A stretch of 64,000 nucleotides of DNA from Bacillota bacterium (GTDB lineage Bacteria > Bacillota > UBA4882 > UBA8346), in NCBI GenBank assembly GCA_023400055.1, contig JAEXFN010000051.1, positions 181,338 to 245,337 on the forward strand. The letters are read 5' to 3'. Position 1 is the first letter of the stretch. The number at the start of each line of letters is the position of its first letter. Below are positions 1 through 8,362 of this stretch, in pieces. Position numbers and translations under genes: made by a program. The notes under the pieces were generated by a model. That model worked only from the letters and a program-made list of their open reading frames with translations. It was not told the DNA's origin and did no database searches.

Positions 1-2
1 GG

Positions 3-194
3 GTCTTCGACATCATGACCGCCGGCGGTCCGGCCAACGCCACCAATTTCCTGATGTACAACCTGTACCGGGACGTCTTCATCAATTTCCGGCCGGGCTC
101 GGCCGCGGCGCAGTCGGTGGTGTTGTTCATCCTGATCATCGGGGTGACGGCCATTCACTTCAAATATAGCGGCGAACACGTTCATTATCAATGA
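3..194 (+). CDS. carbohydrate ABC transporter permease, MalF/UgpA type (3' end only)
   Basis: Only the last 63 codons lie in the window; the gene begins upstream. The visible segment starts VFDIMTAGGPANATNFLMY, the conserved periplasmic stretch before the last membrane helix in MalF/UgpA-type permeases (usually TxGGPxxxT), followed by a final hydrophobic helix (SVVLFILIIGVTAIHF) and a short tail. It would form one half of the membrane channel of a sugar or glycerol-phosphate importer, with the MalG-type permease at 919 as partner. Normally the two genes touch or overlap; here they are 724 bp apart, separated by a repeat array. Family assignment is good, substrate unknown. Confidence 0.8.
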   Translation, partial: VFDIMTAGGPANATNFLMYNLYRDVFINFRPGSAAAQSVVLFILIIGVTAIHFKYSGEHVHYQ

Positions 195-364
195 AATCGT
201 GGAGAGACAATCCGGGAATGGCGGGAGAGGAATCTCCCCGGCGCTTTCTTCCGGAAGGGCTCCGCTTGGGGGCGACCGCCCCGGGGTCCGGTTCCGACTC
301 CGGTGCCGCCGCCCCGAGGCGGGGGACAACTGGGACATGAGCCGGTCCGGCAGGGATAGGACAT

Positions 365-745
365 CAATGAACCGGGATAGTGTTTGGTCCCGGTTCCCCA
401 AGCCTCGGTCCAGGAGTTCCGAAGCTCAATTATACATTTTCAAGCCTTGGTACTGCATCCCGAAGCCGCGGATCAACTTCTCCAAAGGTTGGGGAAGTAG
501 GGATGGTCTTTGGGAATGCAGGGATGGCCGCGTCCTATGAACGGACCATGACGTACCTTACAAGGACAAAGACCATCCCTAACAAGGATCATCGCATCCC
601 TGACACGGACGCGCGGGTCCTTTCAGGGGCGAAGACCATCCCTTACAAGGACATGTCTCATCCCTTCAGGGATGACGACCGTCCTTAAAGGACCGAAGAC
701 CATCCCTGACATGAGGACGATGATCCATAAAGGGGCTTTTACAAA
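365..745. repeat. 21-bp-period degenerate tandem array A (palindromic units)
   Basis: This stretch fills the gap between two permease genes. From about 500 on, related cores recur every 21 bp: GGGATGG at 500 and 521, then ATCC/GTCC-type cores at 575, 596, 617, 638, 660, 681, 702 and 723, with a single 22-bp step. Units carry a small dyad whose arms vary together, for example ATCCCTaacaAGGAT, GTCCttaaaGGAC, ATCCCttcaGGGAT and GTCCtatgaacGGAC. The earlier part (365-500) is more diverged but fits the same pitch. Because 21 is a multiple of three, long open frames run through it on both strands; they have no good ribosome site and are not regarded as genes. The rest of the 195-918 gap shows no gene. 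Confidence 0.75.
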
Positions 746-918
746 ATTAGCTGATAGGCCATTAAAAACTACATCCTCGCTTGGAAAACGGGGATGAATC
801 GGAGTCGGCCCGGTTTCCCAATAAACTCCATCAGCCCAAAATGGTTTTAAACCCAAAAGACGGACGGACCGCCCACTCTGGCGGGCGCACCATCCGTTAA
901 GCTAAGGAGATTGTAACG

Positions 919-1794
919 ATGACCATGCTCAAAACCACACCGCCCGGACGGGAGAGCGGATTCTTACGGAACAAAAGCTTGATCACCACTTTAAGCTGGC
1001 ATGTCTTGCTGATCATCGCTAGCCTCGTCGTGCTGATGCCGGTGCTGATCGGGCTGAGCATCAGTTTTCAGCCGCACGACCAGATCTTTACCTATCCGCC
1101 GTCGCTCTTCCCCAGGTCGCTATATCTGGACAATTATACGGAAGCCTGGAAAATGGTGCACATGGGCCGCCTGCTCGCCAACAGCCTGATCGCGTCGGTC
1201 ATTGTGATGCTCGGGAAACTGCTGTTGGGGATCACCAGCGGTTACGCGTTTTCGCACTTCGAATTCAAGGGCAAGAAGGGGCTGTTTTTTGCGGTGCTGT
1301 TCACGCTGATGCTGCCACTGGAAGTAAGAGTGGTGCCGCTCTTCGAATTGATCAGCCTGTTGGGCTGGGCCAATACCCTCACCGGCCTGGTGATGCCCTT
1401 CCTGGCCAGCGCCACGACGACCTTTCTGATCCTGCAGCATTTTAAGACCATCCCCAAGGAGCTGAAGGAATCGGCGGACATCGACGGCTGCGGGCCGTTG
1501 CGTTTCCTGATCCGGATCTTGTTGCCGTTATCCGGTCCGACCCTGGCGGGGCTGGCCATCGTCAACTTCCTGTCGATGTGGAACACCTATCTGTGGCCGC
1601 TGTTGATCATCAACGCCGACAACTTGAAAACCGCGCAACTGGGGATCAAGATGCTGTTCAGCCCGCAGTCCGAGCGGGAGTGGGGCTTGATCATGGCCGG
1701 CACGATCACCGTGGTGATCCCGACGCTGCTCATCTTCATGGTCTCGCAACGCTTCTTCGTCAAAGGCATCGCCACCCAGGGGATTAAAGAATAG
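919..1794 (+). CDS. carbohydrate ABC transporter permease, MalG/UgpE type
   Basis: Inner-membrane permease of 291 residues, the usual length for the MalG/UgpE family. Hydrophobic segments are seen near residues 25-48, 82-108, 120-140, 150-172, 205-230 and 258-280. The cytoplasmic EAA loop that docks on the ATPase is at about 181-204 (ELKESADIDGCGPLRFLIRI). The start is set by AAGGAG about 10 bases before the ATG at 919. It should pair with the MalF-type permease ending at 194; the binding protein is not in view and the ATPase may be encoded elsewhere. A sugar or glycerol-3-phosphate is the likely substrate class, but the sequence alone does not decide this. Confidence 0.88.
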   Translation: MTMLKTTPPGRESGFLRNKSLITTLSWHVLLIIASLVVLMPVLIGLSISFQPHDQIFTYPPSLFPRSLYLDNYTEAWKMVHMGRLLANSLIASVIVMLGKLLLGITSGYAFSHFEFKGKKGLFFAVLFTLMLPLEVRVVPLFELISLLGWANTLTGLVMPFLASATTTFLILQHFKTIPKELKESADIDGCGPLRFLIRILLPLSGPTLAGLAIVNFLSMWNTYLWPLLIINADNLKTAQLGIKMLFSPQSEREWGLIMAGTITVVIPTLLIFMVSQRFFVKGIATQGIKE

Positions 1795-1933
1795 TTCCGC
1801 TTTTCGTAACCCAATCAACGATCTCCCGCGGCGGCGCGGCGGCCCAGAGGAATAGCGGAAGGGGAAAGGTAATTTCCAAAAACCAGGCTGGTGTATTTCA
1901 AATTCAATCCAAAACGATTCATTTCGTTATGAT

Positions 1934-1960
1934 AACCCGAGAACCACCCGGGTTTTTTTA
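1934..1960 (+). terminator. Rho-independent terminator after the permease gene
   Basis: AACCCG (1934-1939) pairs with CGGGTT (1949-1954), followed by a run of seven T. It ends the ABC permease transcript and isolates it from the NlpC/P60 gene. Confidence 0.75.
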
Positions 1961-2046
1961 TTGGGCGAAAGTGGCATGCTGATTCCGACCGCCGCTTGCA
2001 TAATAATAGATACCCGATAGATGTTATTTAGCGGGAAACCATTCCC

Positions 2047-3321
2047 TTGGGAGAGGTGATTGGAACGCGCAAGCTGGCAACGAGATCGGCGGAACTGGGT
2101 GCCGCGGTCAACGCGGCGCTGAACGATCCCGAGTTTTGGCTGCACCGCTCCGTTTACGGCGGATGGCTGCGGAACCCTTTTGATAGCGAGCCGCTTCCCG
2201 CGGCGCAGGCCGTGGCGGAATACCGGCGGACGGTGGCCGATTTTCTGACCAAACCGCTCTTTGACTTCGCTGGCGCCAGGGTGGGCCCGCTGGTGCTGGA
2301 AAGATTGTTTGATCGGACGGAATGGTTGAACGGTGTGTCAATTTATGGTTTAATGGTGGTAAGGACCGATCTCAAGCTGTTGCCATGTGCGGCGCCGCTC
2401 TTTCATGCCCCCCATCCCCGGGATCTCGACCGCAATCAACAGAGCGGCCTGGAGATTGGCGACAGTTGTCAAATATTTGCCTGGGATGCCGGTCGGACTT
2501 GGTACGGCGTGATTACCCGCCGCGGGGCCGGTTGGGTCCCCGCGCGGGCCGTGGCCTTATCCGGCGCGGCGGAAGTGGATCATCATGCCACCCAATTGCC
2601 GGCCTTGATCACGCTCGACCCCCAACATCAGCTGCGCCTGCCCGGCGGAATCGCGCGCGAGGTGGGGATGGGTTGCAGTTTCCCGGCCGAGGATCCCTTC
2701 CGCCGGATCGTATTGATTCCGGCCCGCACCCGGAACGGCGGCCTGAAATGGCGCCAGGCCGAGCTCAGCGGCAGCACCTGCGTCGCCCACCTGGCCCCGA
2801 CCGTGCCCAACCTGATCCGGCAAGCCTTTAAGTATCTTGGCCGGCGTTATGTCTGGGGCGACCGCAATCCGGGCGGCCGGAGCGGGATCGATTGCTCGCG
2901 GCTGGTTCAGAATGTCTTTCGCACCATCGGCTGGCTCTTGCCGCGCAATTCCCAGCAACAATGGGCCGCGAGCCGGGCCGGGCTGAGCCTCGGCGCGGCG
3001 GATGCGGCGAGCCGCCGGGCGCTGCTCGCCGGTCTGGCCCCGGGCAGTTTGCTCTTTACCAACCATCATGTCTTAATCTACCTGGGCCAGGCCGAAAACG
3101 ACTTTTATGCGATTCACGCTTGTTATAATTATCCGGAACGGACCGGCGAACGGGAGCGGCCCAGGGCGGTGAAACGGGTGATCGTTTCCGATTTGGAACT
3201 GGGCCGGGGCAGTTTGGCCGGAGCGCTCTGGCAACGCTTGACGGGCGTGGTGCCGCTGTTGGGAAAGGAAGAATGGCATGAGGCAATTGCTGGTGACGGC
3301 GGCTGTGATTATCAGGGATGA
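2047..3321 (+). CDS. SH3b-NlpC/P60 peptidoglycan endopeptidase (YkfC-like)
   Basis: Cell-wall peptidase of about 424 residues. The C-terminal NlpC/P60 domain (about 255-400) shows the papain-like triad: Cys283 in GIDCSRL, His341 in NHHVLIYLG and His357 in AIHACY. The region before it (about 95-250) has two bacterial SH3-like segments, the arrangement known from YkfC-type gamma-D-glutamyl-L-diamino-acid endopeptidases that trim muropeptides. No signal peptide is visible, fitting a cytoplasmic recycling role as in YkfC. The start is uncertain: TTG at 2047 is in frame, GTG at 2056 is an alternative, and GGGAGAGG lies at 2048-2055. It overlaps the Nudix gene by 44 bp, so the two are probably cotranscribed. 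Confidence 0.82.
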   Translation: MGEVIGTRKLATRSAELGAAVNAALNDPEFWLHRSVYGGWLRNPFDSEPLPAAQAVAEYRRTVADFLTKPLFDFAGARVGPLVLERLFDRTEWLNGVSIYGLMVVRTDLKLLPCAAPLFHAPHPRDLDRNQQSGLEIGDSCQIFAWDAGRTWYGVITRRGAGWVPARAVALSGAAEVDHHATQLPALITLDPQHQLRLPGGIAREVGMGCSFPAEDPFRRIVLIPARTRNGGLKWRQAELSGSTCVAHLAPTVPNLIRQAFKYLGRRYVWGDRNPGGRSGIDCSRLVQNVFRTIGWLLPRNSQQQWAASRAGLSLGAADAASRRALLAGLAPGSLLFTNHHVLIYLGQAENDFYAIHACYNYPERTGERERPRAVKRVIVSDLELGRGSLAGALWQRLTGVVPLLGKEEWHEAIAGDGGCDYQG

Positions 3322-3688
3322 CCGGATCTTAATGGCGCAACGCCGGCCGCAGGACCGCGAAGGGGGAAAATGGGAGTTCCCCGGGGGGAAAGTGGAGATC
3401 GGCGAGGATCCCCGCGCCGGTTTGCAACGCGAGCTCCGCGAGGAGCTGGGGATCGCGGTGACGGTGGAGGAGCCGCTGGACATTGTCTCGGAGACGAACG
3501 GCGATCTGCAATTGATCTTAATCTATTTTGGCTGTCGGATCGTTAGCGGAACGCCGCTTCCCATCGAGTGCCAGGCCGTAACCTGGCTGGGCCCGGGAGA
3601 AATCGCCGCTTTGGAAAAGCCTCCGGCGGACGCTCGCTTCTGGCAGCGGACCGGCGCCCGGTTGCTGCCGGCGGAGGTGAGCCGATGA
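3278..3688 (+). CDS. Nudix hydrolase (MutT-like)
   Basis: A 136-residue single-domain Nudix protein. The full Nudix box GX5EX7REUXEEXGU is present (GGKVEIGEDPRAGLQREL then REELGI, residues about 37-60), supplying the glutamates that bind Mg2+. Length and an N-terminal beta strand with QRRPQ resemble MutT/8-oxo-dGTP diphosphatases, but family members act on many nucleoside diphosphate derivatives and the true substrate cannot be read here. The ATG at 3278 follows GGGAAAGGAAG and lies inside the previous gene; an ATG at 3273 is out of frame. Its stop overlaps the next start as ATGA, indicating translational coupling in a peptidase-Nudix-rhomboid operon. Confidence 0.9.
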   Translation: MRQLLVTAAVIIRDDRILMAQRRPQDREGGKWEFPGGKVEIGEDPRAGLQRELREELGIAVTVEEPLDIVSETNGDLQLILIYFGCRIVSGTPLPIECQAVTWLGPGEIAALEKPPADARFWQRTGARLLPAEVSR

Positions 3689-4371
3689 TCCCGCTGCGGG
3701 ACACCATTCCCAGCCGCCGCTGGCCGGTGATGAACGTTTTGATTATCCTCGGCAGCCTGCTGGTGTTCTTCTATCAAATCAAACTGCTGCGGCTGAATCC
3801 GGACGCCTACCGCGCGCTGATCGACCAATACGGTTTGATACCGGCCCATGTCTGGCGCGGGCAGCCCATTACTCCCGCGGTGGCCTGGCCGTTCGTTTCC
3901 TACATTTTCTTGCACGGCAGCTGGCTGCATGTGATCGGCAATCTGTGGGCGCTCTGGCTTTTCGGCGACAACGTGGAGGACCGGATGGGCTCCTTCCGTT
4001 ATCTGCTCTTCTATTTGCTCTGCGGCATCGTGGCGGGAATGGTCCATTGCTGGTCGGAGCCGTCCTCGGCGATGGTCACCATCGGCGCATCGGGGGCGAT
4101 CGCCGGCGTGATGGGCGCTTATTTTGTGATGTACCCCTCCGCCCGGATCGTCACCTTGATCCCGATTCTGTTCATCCCTTTGTTTATCAGGATCCCCGCC
4201 GTTATTTACCTCGGGTTCTGGTTGTTGACCCAGGTGTATTCGATGGTGTTGAGCCAGTCTGGGGCCGGGACCGCCGCCAATATCGCTTTCGCGGCTCATG
4301 TCGGCGGCTTTGTGGGCGGTATGATCCTGCATCCGTTCTTTTGCAGAGCCCGCTACCGTTATGGCGATTGA
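3685..4371 (+). CDS. rhomboid family intramembrane serine protease
   Basis: Integral membrane protease of 228 residues with about six hydrophobic helices. The catalytic dyad is visible: Ser136 in GASG and His205 in AHVGG. The HGSWLHVIGN segment (77-86) carries the conserved His and Asn of the oxyanion region. Rhomboids cleave transmembrane helices of other proteins inside the bilayer. An upstream in-frame extension exists, but the ATG at 3685 is preferred because GGCGGAGGTG precedes it and it overlaps the Nudix stop as ATGA. Natural substrate unknown. Confidence 0.9.
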   Translation: MIPLRDTIPSRRWPVMNVLIILGSLLVFFYQIKLLRLNPDAYRALIDQYGLIPAHVWRGQPITPAVAWPFVSYIFLHGSWLHVIGNLWALWLFGDNVEDRMGSFRYLLFYLLCGIVAGMVHCWSEPSSAMVTIGASGAIAGVMGAYFVMYPSARIVTLIPILFIPLFIRIPAVIYLGFWLLTQVYSMVLSQSGAGTAANIAFAAHVGGFVGGMILHPFFCRARYRYGD

Positions 4372-4500
4372 CGGGCGATCGGGCTTTGGACGGTCGATGG
4401 ATCGGGTTGCAGCTTTTTTTCTACATTTCTACCTTTCTACAACCCCTTAATCTTTTTTCTACACTTGCCGATACAGAATACAGTTGGAGGGGGCTGACCG

Positions 4501-5928
4501 ATGAAATTGCGCATCAAATCGCTTCTTTTTTTGAATATAATCGGTCTTTTTCTTTCGTTGGGCTTGCTTCTCATTCTGCTTTACAATGTCGGCAATCCGG
4601 CGCTTTTGCAAAACCGCGGGCCCTGGGCGGCGGGGATGTCTCTTACGGTTCTCAGCGGCTTTGGCGCGATTTTTTTCCTTTCCTGGCAGCATTACCGGAT
4701 CATTTTCCGGCGGATTACGGAGCTCAACCAATATTTGCAACAGTTTTTTGAGGGGAAGCGCTCGCATCCGGACAGCGATCGCTATCACGATGAGCTGACT
4801 GAAGTTCGCGAGGCCTTCGGCAAGATATACGACCAGATGGAGCAGTCCCGGGTCCAGCTGGAGGCCAATTATCAGCAACTGCAGCTGTCGACGATGCAGG
4901 TCGAGGAGAAATACGCTCAGGCCTATACCTTGCGGCTCATTCAAGAAGAGATCAGCCGGGAACTGGATACCGACAATCTGCTGAAAAAGACGGTCGATAT
5001 CGTCATCGGCGTTTTGGGATGCCGCTATTGTTCCATCTATCTGTTGGATGAAAAAGGCGAGGAACTGACCATCCGGGCCGTCTCCGGCTCCGTCAGCGAC
5101 CGCAATCTGCCGGATGCGGTGCCGCTCGACGGTCCGCATTTGCTGGCCCGGGTGTACCGGGAAAAGACGATCTTTACCCGCAAGAATCTCCCCGCTGAGT
5201 ATCTGGGGGAGCATGAATTCAAGAGTTTTGCCGCGGTCCCGCTGATCGGGAGCCGTTCCTGCCTGGGGGTGCTCTTGTTCGAACAAGAGGTCGGCGACGG
5301 GATTACCGAGGATTTATTGGATTTTTCCCGCCTTATCACCCAGGAGTTGAGTCTGTCGGTGGAAAACGCCTCGCTTTATTCCCGGATGAAGCAGATGGCG
5401 ACGCACGACAACCTCACCGGGATTTATAACTGGGTTTACCTTATGAACTATTTGGACGAACTGTTTAGCGGCAACCCGGAATTGGTATCGGTAATCATTC
5501 TGGATATCGATAACTTTAAAATCGTCAATGACCGTTTCGGCCATCTGGCGGGCGACCGGGTCTTAAAAGAATTGGCGAGCCTGGTCCGGGAAAAAGTATG
5601 CGGTGAAGTGCTGGCCCGTTACGGCGGCGAGGAGTTTGTCATCGTCTTGCCGCGCTGGGACCGGGAAACTACGTTGAAGCTGGCCGAGGAGATCCGGCTG
5701 CTCGTCAGCGAGCATTGTTTTATGACGCTGAACGGGGTCCGGATTACGGTGACCATCAGCGTCGGCTTGGCCAGTTACCCGGCGGATTCCGACAATTATG
5801 AACGGCTGTTATACTTAGCCGATCTGGCGTTGTACGACGCCAAGAATTCCGGACGCAACCAGGTTTGCGTCGCCAAATCCGACATCGCGCCCTATGAGAA
5901 GTTAAACCTTTTTGATTTGGAGATTTGA
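4501..5928 (+). CDS. membrane GAF-GGDEF diguanylate cyclase
   Basis: Predicted c-di-GMP synthase of 475 residues. Two membrane helices (about 8-29 and 43-62) are followed by a linker with a coiled-coil stretch (about 105-150), a GAF domain (about 155-290) and a C-terminal GGDEF domain (about 300-455). The active-site signature is GGEEF at 375-379, with DIDNFK (335-340) supplying a metal-binding Asp. The product-inhibition RxxD site normally found just upstream is replaced by VCGE, so feedback control through the I-site is unlikely. GGAGGGGG about 10 bases upstream supports the ATG at 4501. The short gap before it (4372-4500) is pyrimidine rich with four TTTCTAC copies. Confidence 0.9.
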   Translation: MKLRIKSLLFLNIIGLFLSLGLLLILLYNVGNPALLQNRGPWAAGMSLTVLSGFGAIFFLSWQHYRIIFRRITELNQYLQQFFEGKRSHPDSDRYHDELTEVREAFGKIYDQMEQSRVQLEANYQQLQLSTMQVEEKYAQAYTLRLIQEEISRELDTDNLLKKTVDIVIGVLGCRYCSIYLLDEKGEELTIRAVSGSVSDRNLPDAVPLDGPHLLARVYREKTIFTRKNLPAEYLGEHEFKSFAAVPLIGSRSCLGVLLFEQEVGDGITEDLLDFSRLITQELSLSVENASLYSRMKQMATHDNLTGIYNWVYLMNYLDELFSGNPELVSVIILDIDNFKIVNDRFGHLAGDRVLKELASLVREKVCGEVLARYGGEEFVIVLPRWDRETTLKLAEEIRLLVSEHCFMTLNGVRITVTISVGLASYPADSDNYERLLYLADLALYDAKNSGRNQVCVAKSDIAPYEKLNLFDLEI

Positions 5929-6030
5929 GATTGGAGATTCCGCCCGATGGCGCCGGCTTTCCCAACGCCAAAGGAAGCGTTGCCCGGCCCGCTGGACCGG
6001 GGCGGTTTTAAAATAAGACGGGGGATTACC

Positions 6031-6324
6031 ATGAAGCCTTTTGACGATATGACCAAGTTCAGCGAGAAAGCGGAATTGTTAAAGACCATTGCCCACCCGG
6101 TCCGGCTCTGCATCGTGCAGGGCCTGATGGAGCAAGGGGAATGCAATGTTAACCATATGCAATCCTGCTTAAAAATACCGCAGTCGACGATTTCGCAGCA
6201 TTTAGCGAAAATGCGCACCTGTGGCGTTCTTAAATGTCGCCGTGACGGGGTTGAGGTTTATTATCAGGTGGCCAACGAAGTAATCTGCCAAGTGGTGCGC
6301 GCCTTGTTTGCCAACAATCACTGA
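6031..6324 (+). CDS. ArsR-family transcriptional repressor
   Basis: Small winged-helix regulator of 97 residues. The ArsR/SmtB pattern is clear: LLKTIAHPVRLCIVQGL in helix 2, then the recognition helix QSTISQHLAKMRTCGVL and the wing KCRRDGVEVYYQV. The classic ELCVCDL metal motif is not conserved; cysteines sit at LCIVQ, GECNV, QSCL, TCG and KCR, so thiol-based sensing is possible but unproven. A longer frame starts at 5947, but the ATG at 6031 after ACGGGGG is the better start and gives the usual family length. No obvious target gene lies next to it: the neighbour downstream is convergent. Confidence 0.87.
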   Translation: MKPFDDMTKFSEKAELLKTIAHPVRLCIVQGLMEQGECNVNHMQSCLKIPQSTISQHLAKMRTCGVLKCRRDGVEVYYQVANEVICQVVRALFANNH

Positions 6325-6344
6325 AACGAATTCGATCCATCCCA

Positions 6345-6373
6345 AAAGCAGCGCGTCGGGCTGCTTTTTTATT
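6345..6373 (+). terminator. Rho-independent terminator after arsR-like gene
   Basis: AAAGCAG (6345-6351) pairs with CTGCTTT (6361-6367), followed by T-rich sequence. Confidence 0.8.
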
Positions 6374-6392
6374 TTAGAGACCATACTTTAGC

Positions 6393-6516
6393 AGCCATGG
6401 ATAAAGTCTGGTCAATCGAAAAAATCTTACGAGCAATTTTACGACTTTATCCCTTGTTTTGCTTAGCTTTTATGGAACACCTTGGCCTTGGGACGGGTCC
6501 ATCACATTGCTTTTAA
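6393..6516 (+). repeat. two-hairpin intergenic element, copy 1
   Basis: First stem GGATAAAGTC (6399-6408) with GACTTTATCC (6443-6452), 10 bp and perfect. The second half, AGCTTTTATGGA to TCCATcaCATTGCTTTT, ends within the last codons of the convergent ThDP-enzyme gene. The same ordered motifs (AGCC, GATAAAGTC, the complementary arm, GAGCTTT, CACAACGCTTT) occur in copies at 18085, 23644 and, shortened, 31755. Confidence 0.7.
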
Positions 6517-8091
6517 ATGAGGCAGCGGATAGGAGTTTAGTTTCACATCGACCAATGCCGGCCCGGTTTCGAGGGAGCGCCGGATAAGATCACCGGCCTT
6601 GTCCGGCTCATCGATTTGATAAGTCTGGATCCCGAAAGCCTCGCCCAGCCGGGTGAGATCCGGCAGGGCCAGATCCGTGCCCAGGGTGGTCATTCTTTGT
6701 TGCCGCATTTTTTGGACTTCCAGTCCATACTGGTGATTGCGCAGGACAAAGATAGTGAGGGGCAGCTGGTACCGGACCACGGTCGCCAGTTCGGCCAGGG
6801 ACATCAGGAAACCGCCATCGCCGACCACGGCGACGGTTTTTTGGGCCGGCTGCTGGAAGCAGGCCGCGATTCCCGCCGGAATGGCAGTGCCCATGCTGCG
6901 CCAACGCGTCGACATCAGCACCCGCTGGTTTTGGGCGATAAAACCGAAATCAAACCAATAAGTATGTTCCCCGGTGTCCAGCGCAATGAGTGCATCGGGC
7001 GGCAGCTGGGCGGAGAGCGCCTTGAAGAAAACGGCTGGATGGCACGGATCCTGAAGATTGTCGACCATTTGCAGCCGGTTTTGCCGGCAACGCTCAAGCT
7101 CCGTCCGCCATTCTTCTCGCGGCGTAACGCCGGGGATGCTTTGCCTTAGCTTAGCGATGATGGTCCCTAGATCGCCTTGGATAGTCGGAAACTTCTGAAA
7201 GGCCGGGCCCAAACCGGCGCTACACCGGATCACCTTGATGCCGTCGGGCAAGAAACTCTCTTCCGCGGTGGTTTGGCCAAATTCCAGGATGAAATCGGCT
7301 CGGGCGAGGCAGTCCGGCACATAAGCCTCGCTGATGCCGCCCAACACCAGTGGATGCCGATCCGGCAGCCCACCCTTGTTTTCCTGGCTAATGATAAGCC
7401 CCGCTCCGTAATCCGCGGCCAAATCCGCCAGAACCGCCCCATAACCCCGCGCTTCTTTGCCGATTAAAAATAACGGTCGCCGGGCGTTCCTCGGCCAATC
7501 CATTAAAGTATCCAATGGGCCTTGCATATAGGCAGTGCTGTTAAGAGTCGGCAGTAAGGGCGGGGCTTGAACCGGGATGGCGTCGGTTTCTTGGGCCAGG
7601 ATGTCGTTGGGAACTTCCAAGTGAACCGCGGTGGGGCCACTGATCGCTTGATTGAGCAAACGCGAGAGTACCGGGACGATGGAGCGGGCATCGATACAAA
7701 GTTCGGTTGTGGCGCTGACCGCCCCAAAGAGTTGGCGCTGGTTGAAATATTGTTTGGCTTCGGTGCCAAACTGTTGCCGCGCCACTTGACCGGTGAGACA
7801 GAGCAGTGGAATCTGGTCGACCCAAGCGGAAGCCGTTCCATTGGCCAGGCTGGCCGCTCCGGGACCGGAAGTCCCGATACACACGCCGGGGATTCCGGTG
7901 AGCTGGCCGGAGAAAGCGGCCATCATCGCCGCGGTGTTCTCGATGGTGGCCGGGATGAAACGGATAGTTTGCTGACGGGCTAAGGCGTCCGCCAACGGGA
8001 AAATGGCATCGCCTATCACTCCGTAAATGAAACGGACCCCGTAAGCAGCCAATTGTTCCAGGATCAAATCGGAAACCGTCCGTGGCGACAT
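6502..8091 (-). CDS. thiamine-diphosphate-dependent enzyme, acetolactate synthase/pyruvate oxidase family
   Basis: A 529-residue protein with the three-domain layout of the POX/ALS family. The N-terminal PYR domain has the catalytic glutamate region (ATIENTAAMMA, Glu51) and the GTSGPGA loop. The C-terminal PP domain has the ThDP motif GDGGF (424-428) and, about 25 residues on, RNHQYG, where the usual NN pair is N-H. Substrate choice among acetolactate synthase, pyruvate oxidase and 2-oxoacid decarboxylase cannot be settled. No ilvN-like small subunit or branched-chain gene is adjacent, so a biosynthetic ilvB role is less likely. The second of two close Met codons (8091) is preferred: GGGGG lies 8 bases before it, only 2 before the ATG at 8097. 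Confidence 0.85.
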   Translation of the reverse strand: MSPRTVSDLILEQLAAYGVRFIYGVIGDAIFPLADALARQQTIRFIPATIENTAAMMAAFSGQLTGIPGVCIGTSGPGAASLANGTASAWVDQIPLLCLTGQVARQQFGTEAKQYFNQRQLFGAVSATTELCIDARSIVPVLSRLLNQAISGPTAVHLEVPNDILAQETDAIPVQAPPLLPTLNSTAYMQGPLDTLMDWPRNARRPLFLIGKEARGYGAVLADLAADYGAGLIISQENKGGLPDRHPLVLGGISEAYVPDCLARADFILEFGQTTAEESFLPDGIKVIRCSAGLGPAFQKFPTIQGDLGTIIAKLRQSIPGVTPREEWRTELERCRQNRLQMVDNLQDPCHPAVFFKALSAQLPPDALIALDTGEHTYWFDFGFIAQNQRVLMSTRWRSMGTAIPAGIAACFQQPAQKTVAVVGDGGFLMSLAELATVVRYQLPLTIFVLRNHQYGLEVQKMRQQRMTTLGTDLALPDLTRLGEAFGIQTYQIDEPDKAGDLIRRSLETGPALVDVKLNSYPLPHLKAM

Positions 8092-8278
8092 TGCCATAGC
8101 CCCCTTTGTTCACGGCTAATATATCCGAAAGCGGCAAGCGCTATACAGTGGAAGGCGTTTCGCTACTTGGAGTTCAAACCGGCCATCCGGAGGTTAAAAA
8201 CGTTGAAGTTTGTTATGAAACTTGATAAATGGCTAGCGGTCCTCAGCTTTGGATTTACGTAAAAAATCTTTGAAACGC

Positions 8279-8307
8279 TTGAAGAAAAAATGCAGAAAAG
8301 ATATAAT
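8279..8307 (+). promoter_or_regulatory. sigma-A-type promoter of serC
   Basis: TTGAAG (8279-8284), a 17-bp spacer and a perfect TATAAT (8302-8307). It leaves a leader of about 50 nt before the serC ribosome site. Confidence 0.75.
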
Positions 8308-8362
8308 GACAGAAAGATTTATGCACGGGAGAGAATCTGATAAACATAAGGAGGTTGCGATT

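Noticed and set aside
199..856. Several open frames on both strands in the first gap
   Set aside because: They lie in array A, where the 21-bp unit keeps all frames open; compositions are odd and none has a ribosome site.
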